From the NCBI RefSeq assembly GCF_008704715.1, contig NZ_CP023689.1:2914001-2978000 (forward strand): 64,000 nt of DNA, written 5' to 3'. The notes beneath the pieces are model-generated. The model searched no databases, was not told where the DNA came from, and saw only the letters and a list, made by a program, of their open reading frames with translations. Origin of the DNA: Streptomyces chartreusis (GTDB lineage: Bacteria > Actinomycetota > Actinomycetes > Streptomycetales > Streptomycetaceae). Shown here in pieces: positions 57,153 through 64,000 of the stretch; position 1 is the first letter of the stretch, and the number at the start of each line of letters is the position of its first letter. The position numbers and the translations under genes are program-made.

Positions 57153-59273
57153 TCAGCCCCGCAGATCCACCAGCAGCGGCGGCGCGTGCTCGCCCTGAAC
57201 GCTCGTGAGCGAGAGCACGGCATGCCCGGGCGGCACCCCGTGCGCCAGCTCGGACGCCGACCACCGCTCCCGCTCGACCTGCCGCACGGTGACCGCCCGC
57301 GCGGTCGGCGCCTTGCCGGTGATGACCCGGCGCACCGCGTGCAGCGCCTTGCCGGCCGGGGTCTCGGCGATGATCTGCCGGTCGGTGACGTCCCGCGCCT
57401 CGGTCCACTCCTTGCCCCACACCTCGGCGAAGTCCTGCCCGTCCCAGGGCGTGACCCCGGCCAGCGCCATCCGGCACCCGGTGGACCCCAGCAGCGGCCC
57501 GCGCAGCGGCCTCGGTACGTCGTCCAGGGTGCGCAGCGTCAGCACCGCGCCGGCGTTGCCGGACCGCAGCCGCTGGATCCCCCGCACGGCCTCCGGCGTC
57601 ACGACGCCGGTCGCGTCGTCCAGCACCAGACAGGCGAACAGCGATCGGTCCTCCCGTACCGCGACACTCGCCGTGAACTGCGCGAGCACCAGCCGGGCCA
57701 GCATCCGGGAAGCCTCTGCGTGCCCCCGCGCGGGCAGGTCGATGCGGACCCGGACGGGGTGGTCGAGGGCCTTCAGCGTGAACGGCCGCGACTGCCCCGA
57801 GGTGTCGAAGAACCCGGCGAACGCCGGCCTGTCGAGCAGCGCCACCCGGTCCGCGAGCACGGCCGCCACATCGCCGGGGTGCCCCAACTGCCGCTCCCGG
57901 GCGTCCAGTTCCCGCAGCAGCGACTCCTGCCCGGATCCTTCCAGCCCCGTGCGCAGCGCACCGAGGGCGCCGGGCGAGCCGTCAAGCAGCTGCCGCAGCT
58001 CGGGCACGGACGGGAAGCGGTCGTGGACCGCCCTGAACGGCCCGAGGAGCTGGGCCAGCACGGTCGTGGAGCGGCGGCTGTCGCTGCCCGGGTGCGGGTC
58101 GGCGAGGTCACCGACCAGCGCCTCCGCGAGCACGGCGGCCGCCTCGTCGGGGTCGTTGGTGCCGCCGTACAGGTCCAGGTCGTAGATCGACTCCGGGTTC
58201 CCGATCCGTACGACGACGTCGAACGCGTCGGCCGGTCCGAGCCCGGTGCCCGCCGCGCCGACGACGACCACGGAGGCCCGCCCGGCCAGCGCCTGCAGGC
58301 ACAGCGACTCGGCGAGCGGCCGCACCACGGTGCCCGTCTTGCCGGATCCGGCCGGCCCCACCGCGAGCAGGGACGTACCGATCAGGTCGGGCCCGAGGCC
58401 CAGTCCGGTGCCGCGGTAGGCGTACGGATTGCGCGGGTCGTCGGCGGTCGTGCCGAGCCGCACCTGGCCGCTGACGAGGTCGTGCCGGGCGACCCGGGCG
58501 GACAGGTCGCGCTCTCCGGAGGGGTGCAGGCAGGCGGCGGCGCCGTCCTTGAGCACGGCGCCGCTGAAGGTGGGCAGGTCGTGCCGCCCGGAGCGCACGC
58601 CCTGCCAGGCCCGGACGATCCGGGCGTAGTCGACGTCCCGCATCAGCCCGGACCGTGCGTCGGAGGCCAGCCGCTCGGCGGCGTCCGCGGCCCCGGCGGC
58701 ACGCAGCGCGGGCCAGGACGCGGGGTCCTGCCCGGGGGCGGGCGCCCGCTCGGCCACGGGGGCGGCACGGCGCCAGGCGGGCGGCCCGAAGCGCCGCCAG
58801 ACCTCGCCCCAGCGGCCGAGGCGGCCGACGGCGAGCATGATGGCGAGCGCGATGAGGGTGTAGTAGCTGTACCAGAGGAAGGCATTGCCGAAGCGGTCGT
58901 TGTTCTCGCGCCAGGAGTCCGGGGTGAACAGCTCCAGGGGCAGCACCCACCAGCCGCCGAGATAGCCGTTCCACAGCAGCGACCAGACCAGCCATCCGCA
59001 CAGGAACGCGATCAGCGCCCCGCTCAGCAGCTGTCGCGTCGGGATCTGCTCGGGCTCCTGGTCCGGCCGGGGCACATGTCCGAACCGCCAGACGCCGGGC
59101 TGCGCCTCCGGTCGGGGTGCCCGTAGCCAGGTCAGGAACGTCGAGCCGTCCGGCCCCGCACCCGGCGCCCGCGTCGGCCGCGGCGGCACCGCCGGGGCCT
59201 CCGGTGGGGTCGCCGGACGTGGCACAGGCGTCGCGTGTGTGCCCCGCGCGTCCTGCGTCCCGTCGCTGTCCAT
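57153..59273 (-). CDS. TraG/VirD4-like membrane-anchored P-loop ATPase
   Basis: A 706-residue protein. After a Pro-rich start, a helix pair (LLSGALIAFLCGWLVWSLLW; AFLWYSYYTLIALAIMLAV) anchors it, followed by a large cytoplasmic ATPase with Walker A GPAGSGKTGT near residue 305 and Walker B-like LFACLVLDDATG. Type IV coupling proteins and FtsK-like translocases have this design. ATG 59273 (MDSDGTQDARG) is preferred because of an AAGGGCG segment; an upstream in-frame ATG lacks one. No relaxase or plasmid genes are nearby. Function in this chromosome is unknown. Confidence 0.75.
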   Translation of the reverse strand: MDSDGTQDARGTHATPVPRPATPPEAPAVPPRPTRAPGAGPDGSTFLTWLRAPRPEAQPGVWRFGHVPRPDQEPEQIPTRQLLSGALIAFLCGWLVWSLLWNGYLGGWWVLPLELFTPDSWRENNDRFGNAFLWYSYYTLIALAIMLAVGRLGRWGEVWRRFGPPAWRRAAPVAERAPAPGQDPASWPALRAAGAADAAERLASDARSGLMRDVDYARIVRAWQGVRSGRHDLPTFSGAVLKDGAAACLHPSGERDLSARVARHDLVSGQVRLGTTADDPRNPYAYRGTGLGLGPDLIGTSLLAVGPAGSGKTGTVVRPLAESLCLQALAGRASVVVVGAAGTGLGPADAFDVVVRIGNPESIYDLDLYGGTNDPDEAAAVLAEALVGDLADPHPGSDSRRSTTVLAQLLGPFRAVHDRFPSVPELRQLLDGSPGALGALRTGLEGSGQESLLRELDARERQLGHPGDVAAVLADRVALLDRPAFAGFFDTSGQSRPFTLKALDHPVRVRIDLPARGHAEASRMLARLVLAQFTASVAVREDRSLFACLVLDDATGVVTPEAVRGIQRLRSGNAGAVLTLRTLDDVPRPLRGPLLGSTGCRMALAGVTPWDGQDFAEVWGKEWTEARDVTDRQIIAETPAGKALHAVRRVITGKAPTARAVTVRQVERERWSASELAHGVPPGHAVLSLTSVQGEHAPPLLVDLRG

Positions 59274-59557
59274 CGCCCTTGCCCCCTGACCAGCCGTTCC
59301 ATCCGTGCCATCCACCATCAGCGAGTCAATCTAACGCCCTCTCCTGGGGAGTTCACCGCTTACACGGCCGACGGAGCGGACCGAGATGATCCGGATCTCG
59401 TCGTGGCCCGCGCCGGGCCCGTCCCCGTCGCTATGTCCACCACGGACAACCGACATCGCTGACAACGCCCACATGGAGCATGCCCACCCCCCACTCCCCG
59501 CCCTAGCCTGCGAGAAAAGAACAAGACAAGCGTCAGCAAAACCCCCAGGAGCCCCTC

Positions 59558-60892
59558 ATGAGCGCAGTTCCGCAGGAGCGCCGCGTAGTCACCGCCATCC
59601 CCGGTCCGAAGTCGCAGGAGTTGCAGGCCCGCCGTACCGCCGCGGTCGCGCAGGGCGTGGGCTCCGTGCTGCCCGTCTTCACCGCGCGCGCGGGCGGCGG
59701 CATCCTCGAGGACGTCGACGGCAACCGGCTCATCGACTTCGGTTCCGGCATCGCGGTGACCAGCGTCGGCGCTTCCGCCGAGGCCGTCGTACGCCGGGCG
59801 TCCGCCCAGCTCGCGGACTTCACCCACACCTGCTTCATGGTCACGCCGTACGAGGGGTACGTCGAGGTCGCCGAGGCCCTGGCCGAGCTGACGCCCGGTG
59901 ACCACGCCAAGAAGTCCGCGCTGTTCAACTCGGGCGCCGAGGCCGTCGAGAACGCCGTCAAGATCGCGCGCGCCTACACCAAGCGGCAGGCCGTCGTCGT
60001 CTTCGACCACGGCTACCACGGCCGGACCAACCTGACGATGGCGCTGACCGCGAAGAACATGCCGTACAAGCACGGCTTCGGTCCGTTCGCGCCCGAGGTC
60101 TACCGCGTCCCGGTCGCCTACGGCTACCGCTGGCCGACCGGTCCGGAGAACGCCGGCCCCGAGGCCGCCGCGCAGGCCATCGATCAGATCACCAAGCAGG
60201 TCGGCCCGGACAACGTCGCCGCGATCATCATCGAGCCGGTGCTCGGCGAGGGCGGCTTCATCGAGCCGGCCAAGGGCTTCCTGCCCGCGATCCGCCAGTT
60301 CGCCGCCGACAACGGCATCGTGTTCGTCGCCGACGAGATCCAGTCCGGCTTCTGCCGCACCGGCCAGTGGTTCGCCTGCGAGGACGAGGGCATCGTCCCG
60401 GACCTGATCACCACCGCCAAGGGCATCGCCGGCGGTCTGCCGCTGGCCGCCGTGACCGGTCGCGCGGAGATCATGGACGCCGCGCACGCCGGTGGCCTCG
60501 GTGGCACGTACGGCGGTAACCCCGTCGCCTGCGCCGGCGCGCTCGGCTCCATCGAGACGATGAAGGAGCTGGACCTCAACGCCAGGGCGAAGAACATCGA
60601 GGCGATCATGAAGGCCCGCCTGGGCGCCATGGCCGAGAAGTTCGACATCGTCGGCGACGTCCGCGGCCGCGGCGCCATGATCGCCATCGAGCTGGTCAAG
60701 GACCGCGCCACCAAGGAGCCGAACCCGGAGGCGACCGCCGCGCTCGCCAAGGCCTGCCACGCCGAGGGCCTGCTGGTCCTTACCTGTGGCACCTACGGCA
60801 ACGTGCTGCGTTTCCTGCCGCCGCTGGTCATCGGCGAGGACCTGCTGAACGAGGGTCTCGACATCATCGAGCAGGCCTTCGCCCGCATCTGA
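59558..60892 (+). CDS. gabT: 4-aminobutyrate aminotransferase
   Basis: A 444-residue PLP-dependent class III aminotransferase that moves the amino group of GABA to 2-oxoglutarate, giving succinic semialdehyde. The PLP lysine is Lys288 in TTAKGIAGGLPL, with FNSGAEAVENAVKIARAYTKR and DEIQSGFCRTG typical of GabT. ATG 59558 has AGGAG six bases upstream. It is divergent from the TraG-like gene, and its product is the likely substrate for the aldehyde dehydrogenase at 53.5 kb. Confidence 0.95.
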   Translation: MSAVPQERRVVTAIPGPKSQELQARRTAAVAQGVGSVLPVFTARAGGGILEDVDGNRLIDFGSGIAVTSVGASAEAVVRRASAQLADFTHTCFMVTPYEGYVEVAEALAELTPGDHAKKSALFNSGAEAVENAVKIARAYTKRQAVVVFDHGYHGRTNLTMALTAKNMPYKHGFGPFAPEVYRVPVAYGYRWPTGPENAGPEAAAQAIDQITKQVGPDNVAAIIIEPVLGEGGFIEPAKGFLPAIRQFAADNGIVFVADEIQSGFCRTGQWFACEDEGIVPDLITTAKGIAGGLPLAAVTGRAEIMDAAHAGGLGGTYGGNPVACAGALGSIETMKELDLNARAKNIEAIMKARLGAMAEKFDIVGDVRGRGAMIAIELVKDRATKEPNPEATAALAKACHAEGLLVLTCGTYGNVLRFLPPLVIGEDLLNEGLDIIEQAFARI

Positions 60893-60917
60893 GGTCACAG
60901 CGAAACCACTGGTGGGA

Positions 60918-60946
60918 CCTGGGGTTCCCGGGGCGGGAACCCCAGG
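60918..60946 (+). terminator. terminator after gabT
   Basis: CCTGGGGTTCCCG (60918–60930) pairs with CGGGAACCCCAGG (60934–60946) with a GGG loop, 25 bases after the gabT stop. Confidence 0.85.
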
Positions 60947-61084
60947 CGCCCCAGCGCTGACGACTCCCGGGATTCCGGGGGCGGGGCCGCGTTAGTCAGA
61001 GCGTGTGAAGAAGGTGTGCGAGGTGGATGTCAGGACGCGATTCCGTCTGTCTAACGCCTTCGCCCTGCCGTAGGTTCTAACCAG

Positions 61085-61918
61085 ATGAGAGATACACCCC
61101 GTCCAGAGGGGACTCTGGGCGACATCAGGCCGTGGCCTCCCCAGCTTCGACCTGGTCGTGCCCTCGCGCACACACCCGGAGCTTCCGGCTCCGGATCTCC
61201 TCACCGATCGGACAGTCGCCCGCCCCAAACCCCCCGGGGCGCGCGACCATCCGGTCCGGACGGCCGCCTCGGAACCACCCCCCCTGTTCCGGGGCGGCCG
61301 ACCTCCCTCTTTCTCCTTCTCGGGCTTCCGGCCCTTCTCTTCGCGCTCATCACCTGGCAGGTGATGGCCGACGGCCGGCTGGTCGACCTCGACGAGGCGG
61401 CCAGCCGGGCCCTGATCCACCCCGACCGCCTCTCCGAACTCCTCGCGGACCTCGGCAATGTGCCGGTCGCGGTACCGGTCCTCGCGGTCGTCCTCGTCTA
61501 CGTCACCTGGCGGCATCGCCGCACCGGTACAGACCATTGGTGGCAGCCGGCCGCCGCAGCGGCCGTCCTGATGGCCCTGGTCCCGGCCCTGATCGTCCCC
61601 CTCAAGGAACTGACCGACCGTCCGGGCACCCCGGCCGTGCCGCCCGCCACCGGCTACTACCCGTCGGGCCACACGGCCACGGCGGTCGTCGCGTACGGCG
61701 CCGCGGCCCTGCTCCTCCTCCCCTGGCTGCGCACCGCGCCCGCCCGCCGCACCGTCCTCGCCCTGTGCGCCGCCCTCAACCTGGGCGTCGCCTTCGGCCT
61801 GGTCCGGCGCGGCTACCACTGGCCACTGGACGTGGTGGCCAGTTGGTGCCTCGGCACGGTGCTCATGACGCTGCTGTGGCTGTTCCTCGCCCGCGCAGGC
61901 CGTTCTCAGCCGAAGTAG
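61085..61918 (+). CDS. PAP2-family membrane phosphatase
   Basis: A 277-residue membrane protein. A disordered basic ~75-residue N-terminus is followed by about five or six hydrophobic helices. The PAP2 active-site blocks are present: KELTDRPGTP, YYPSGHTATAVVAYGA and VRRGYHWPLDVVA. Such enzymes dephosphorylate lipid phosphates or undecaprenyl pyrophosphate at the membrane. ATG 61085 lies eight bases after TAGGTT (61071–61076, TAnnnT type), so leaderless expression is possible. Its 3' end overlaps the chitinase gene tail by 13 bases. Confidence 0.8.
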   Translation: MRDTPRPEGTLGDIRPWPPQLRPGRALAHTPGASGSGSPHRSDSRPPQTPRGARPSGPDGRLGTTPPVPGRPTSLFLLLGLPALLFALITWQVMADGRLVDLDEAASRALIHPDRLSELLADLGNVPVAVPVLAVVLVYVTWRHRRTGTDHWWQPAAAAAVLMALVPALIVPLKELTDRPGTPAVPPATGYYPSGHTATAVVAYGAAALLLLPWLRTAPARRTVLALCAALNLGVAFGLVRRGYHWPLDVVASWCLGTVLMTLLWLFLARAGRSQPK

Positions 61919-63699
61919 CCGTCGAACGTCCGCTGGAACTCCCAGTTCGAGTAGCGGTCCCAGTTGATCGACCACGTCATCAGGCCGCGCAGTGCCGGCC
62001 AGGTGCCGTGGGTCGCGTAGGAACCGCAGTTGGTCTTCTTGGTGAGGCAGTCGAGGGTCTTGGTGACCTCGGCCGGGGGGACATGACCGTTGCCCGCGTT
62101 GGTCGACGCCGGCATGCCGATGGCGACCTGGTCGGGGCGCAGCGGCGGGAAGACGTTGTTCGCGTTGCCTGCGACCGGGAAGCCGGTCAGCAGCATGTCG
62201 GTCATGGCGATGTGGAAGTCGGCGCCGCCCATGGAGTGGTACTGGTTGTCCAGGCCCATGATCGGGCCCGAGTTGTAGTCCTGGACGTGCAGCAGCGTCA
62301 GGTCGTCGCGCAGGGCGTGGATGACCGGGAGGTACGCCCCCGCCCTCGGGTCCTGGCCGCCCCACTGGCCGGTGCCGTAGTACTGGTAGCCGAGCTGGAC
62401 GAAGAAGGTCTCCGGGGCCATCGTCAGCACGAAGTCGTCGCCGTACTTGGCCTTGAGGGTCTTCAGTGCCGCGATGAGGTTGACGATCACCGGGGTCTTC
62501 GGGTTCTTGAAGTCGGTGTCGTCGGCGTTCAGGGACAGCGAGTGGCCCTCGAAGTCGATGTCCAGACCGTCGAGACCGTACTGGTCGATGATCTTCGAGA
62601 CCGATGTGACGAAAGTGTCCCGGGCGGCCGTGGTGGTCAGCTGGACCTGGCCGTTCTGGCCGCCGATCGAGATCAGCACCTTCTTGCCGGCCGCCTGCTT
62701 GGCCTTGATCGCCGCCTTGAAGTCGGCGTCGGACTCGACGTTCGGGCACTCCGCCACCGGGCAGCGGTCGAAGCGGATGTCGCCCGAGGTGACCGAGGTG
62801 GGTTCGCCGAAGGCCAGGTCGATGACGTCCCAGCTGTCGGGGACGTCGGCCATGCGCGTGTAGCCGGAGCCGTTGGCGAAGCTCGCGTGCAGGTAGCCGA
62901 CCAGGGCGTGGGCGGGGAGGTCGGTGCCCGGGCCGCTCGGTCCGGCGATGGTCGTGGCGGTCACCGTGGCCGACTTCGCCGACTCGCCCGCGTCGTTCAC
63001 CGCGGCGACCTGGAAGCTGTACGCGGTGGACGGTGTGAGACCGCCGACGGTCGCCGAAGTGCCGGTCGCCGTCTGGACCTTGGTGCCGTTGCGGTAGACC
63101 GCGTAGCCCGTCGCGCCCGCCACCGGGGACCAGGACAGGGCGATGCTGGTCGCGGCGATCGCGCCCGTCTTCAGTCCGGTCGGCGCCGCGGGCGGCTGTC
63201 CGGCGTCCACGCCGGGGCCGACCAGGGAGATGTCGTCGGCCTGGTAGGCGCCGGTGCCGTACCAGCCGTGGGTGTAGATGGTGACCCGGGTGGTGGAGGG
63301 GCCCGTGCGGAAGGTCGTCGACAGCTGCTGCCAGGAGGGGGCCGACTGGGTCCAGGCGGAGACGTCGGTGGTGCCGGTGCCGCTGGCGCCGAGGTAGACG
63401 TAGGCGCCGCGGACGTATCCGGACAGCGTGTACTGGGAGTCCGGTTTCACGGTCACCGTCTGCGCGCACCGGGCGTTGTCGGACCCGGCCGGGGTCGCCT
63501 GGAGCGCCGAGGCGCCGCTGCGGACGGGGGAGTTGACCGTCGTGCCGGCCGTGCAGGTCCAGCCGTCCAGGCCGGACTCGAAGCCGCCGTTGCGGGCGAG
63601 GTCGGCGTCGGCCGCACGGGCGGCCGACGAGAGCGCGGTGAGGCCGGGCAGGGTCAGTGCCGCGGCGGTGAGGAAGGCGAGGGATCTGGAGCGGTCCAC
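61906..63699 (-). CDS. secreted GH18 chitinase with N-terminal binding module and FnIII domain
   Basis: A 597-residue secreted chitinase. A Sec signal peptide (RSRSLAFLTAAALTLPGLTAL) ends near ASSAARA. A carbohydrate-binding-like beta domain follows (NGGFESGLDGWTCTAGTTV and onward), then a fibronectin III domain (PPAAPTGLKTGAIAATSIALSWSPV) and the GH18 barrel with DGLDIDFEG, Glu384 being the acid. GTG 63699 has GGAGG five bases upstream. A dre-like operator and TTGACA lie upstream. It cleaves chitin outside the cell. Confidence 0.95.
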   Translation of the reverse strand: MDRSRSLAFLTAAALTLPGLTALSSAARAADADLARNGGFESGLDGWTCTAGTTVNSPVRSGASALQATPAGSDNARCAQTVTVKPDSQYTLSGYVRGAYVYLGASGTGTTDVSAWTQSAPSWQQLSTTFRTGPSTTRVTIYTHGWYGTGAYQADDISLVGPGVDAGQPPAAPTGLKTGAIAATSIALSWSPVAGATGYAVYRNGTKVQTATGTSATVGGLTPSTAYSFQVAAVNDAGESAKSATVTATTIAGPSGPGTDLPAHALVGYLHASFANGSGYTRMADVPDSWDVIDLAFGEPTSVTSGDIRFDRCPVAECPNVESDADFKAAIKAKQAAGKKVLISIGGQNGQVQLTTTAARDTFVTSVSKIIDQYGLDGLDIDFEGHSLSLNADDTDFKNPKTPVIVNLIAALKTLKAKYGDDFVLTMAPETFFVQLGYQYYGTGQWGGQDPRAGAYLPVIHALRDDLTLLHVQDYNSGPIMGLDNQYHSMGGADFHIAMTDMLLTGFPVAGNANNVFPPLRPDQVAIGMPASTNAGNGHVPPAEVTKTLDCLTKKTNCGSYATHGTWPALRGLMTWSINWDRYSNWEFQRTFDGYFG

Positions 63700-63746
63700 A
63701 AGTGCCTCCGGGCATGGGGGATTTGGAGAGGTGGAGCGCACTCAAT

Positions 63747-63773
63747 TTGGTCCAGACCAATCCGCGTTGTCAA
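63747..63773 (-). promoter_or_regulatory. DasR-type operator and -35 of the chitinase promoter
   Basis: TTGGTCCAGACCAA (63747–63760) is a perfect inverted repeat around CA and matches the core of the Streptomyces dre, known upstream of chitinase genes. On the minus strand TTGACA (63773–63768) lies just upstream, so bound DasR would cover the promoter. Confidence 0.75.
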
Positions 63774-63800
63774 GATATTCGACGGCTCGGCAACGCCCTT

Positions 63801-63829
63801 AAGGGGCACGGGGAACTGCGCGACCAGCC
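63801..63829 (+). repeat. dispersed repeat copy
   Basis: AAGGGGCACGGGGAACTGCG followed by CGACCAGCC: the same family as the copy at 28435–28463 on the opposite strand. Confidence 0.75.
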
Positions 63830-63873
63830 ACGACACAGCCGCAGCCGACCGACAACCAGGCGCGGCACCCTCC

Positions 63874-64000
63874 TTAGTCGCCGTCGGCCAGGCCGGCGGC
63901 AGCCTCGTGCATGGCCAGTTCGAGGAGCGCCGGATCGGTGAGGGTTCCGGTGCCGTCCGGCGCGACCAGCCAGCGCACCCCGCCGGTGACCCGGCCCGGG
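63874..64000 (-). CDS. C-terminus of a hypothetical protein (partial)
   Basis: The minus strand is open from the window edge to TAA (63876–63874), giving at least 41 residues including VRWLVAPDGTGTLTDPALLE. Codon third positions are G/C rich, so a real gene entering from the right is likely. It is too short to recognise. Confidence 0.6.
   Translation of the reverse strand, partial: PGRVTGGVRWLVAPDGTGTLTDPALLELAMHEAAAGLADGD

Overview
The window is a high-GC actinobacterial chromosome segment, almost certainly from a Streptomyces. Codon third positions are nearly all G or C. Gene order follows the conserved core blocks ribF–truB–rbfA–DUF503–infB–ylxR–nusA–rimP and proS–ispG–site-2 protease–dxr. 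Several Streptomyces-type signatures are present: a type VII secretion gene set, WhiB and PucR regulators, and dispersed GC-rich palindromic repeats. I see no rRNA, tRNA, CRISPR array, insertion sequence or replication origin.

Layout. (1) 1–6.0 kb, plus strand: end of a type VII (ESX) locus, with EccE, a locus-associated protein and a large Pro/Gln-rich MinD-like ATPase resembling mycobacterial EspI. (2) 6.1–18.1 kb, minus strand: ribF, a large trypsin-like/P-loop NTPase fusion whose trypsin domain has lost its catalytic serine, then truB, rbfA, DUF503, infB, ylxR, nusA and rimP. (3) 18.4–20.4 kb, plus strand: a lipoprotein, a ferritin-like protein and a phosphotransferase-fold protein lacking its catalytic residues. 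(4) 20.5–24.6 kb: an accessory regulatory cassette. A sigma factor, a phage-related protein, a WhiB protein with a 57-bp tandem-repeat tail and a coiled-coil protein form one overlapping operon, divergent from an XRE regulator, with a dense array of GTAGAT/ATCTAC boxes between them. (5) 24.7–34.5 kb: proS, two acetyltransferases, ispG, rip1, dxr and a long acyl-CoA dehydrogenase.

(6) 34.8–53.4 kb is the main accessory region and looks like a complete xyloglucan utilisation locus. A LacI-family regulator, two divergent transcription starts carrying the same TCGAAGCGCTTCGA palindrome, a sugar-binding lipoprotein and two permeases lie together with glycoside hydrolases GH74, GH42, GH95, GH12, GH31 and GH3. 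Signal peptides sort them: GH74 (Tat) and GH12 (Sec) are exported and GH31, GH42, GH95 and GH3 are cytoplasmic. The proposed pathway is outside cleavage to oligosaccharides, import, and stepwise removal of fucose, galactose, xylose and glucose inside. No ABC ATPase is encoded, so a shared one (MsiK type) is presumably used.

(7) 53.5–64 kb: a GABA/aldehyde catabolic group (aldehyde dehydrogenase, PucR regulator, gabT) interrupted by a TraG/VirD4-like membrane ATPase, then a PAP2 phosphatase, a secreted GH18 chitinase with a DasR-type operator, and the tail of a further gene. Dispersed repeats recur across the window, and two of them sit in frame inside genes (the LacI regulator and the pseudo-trypsin protein).
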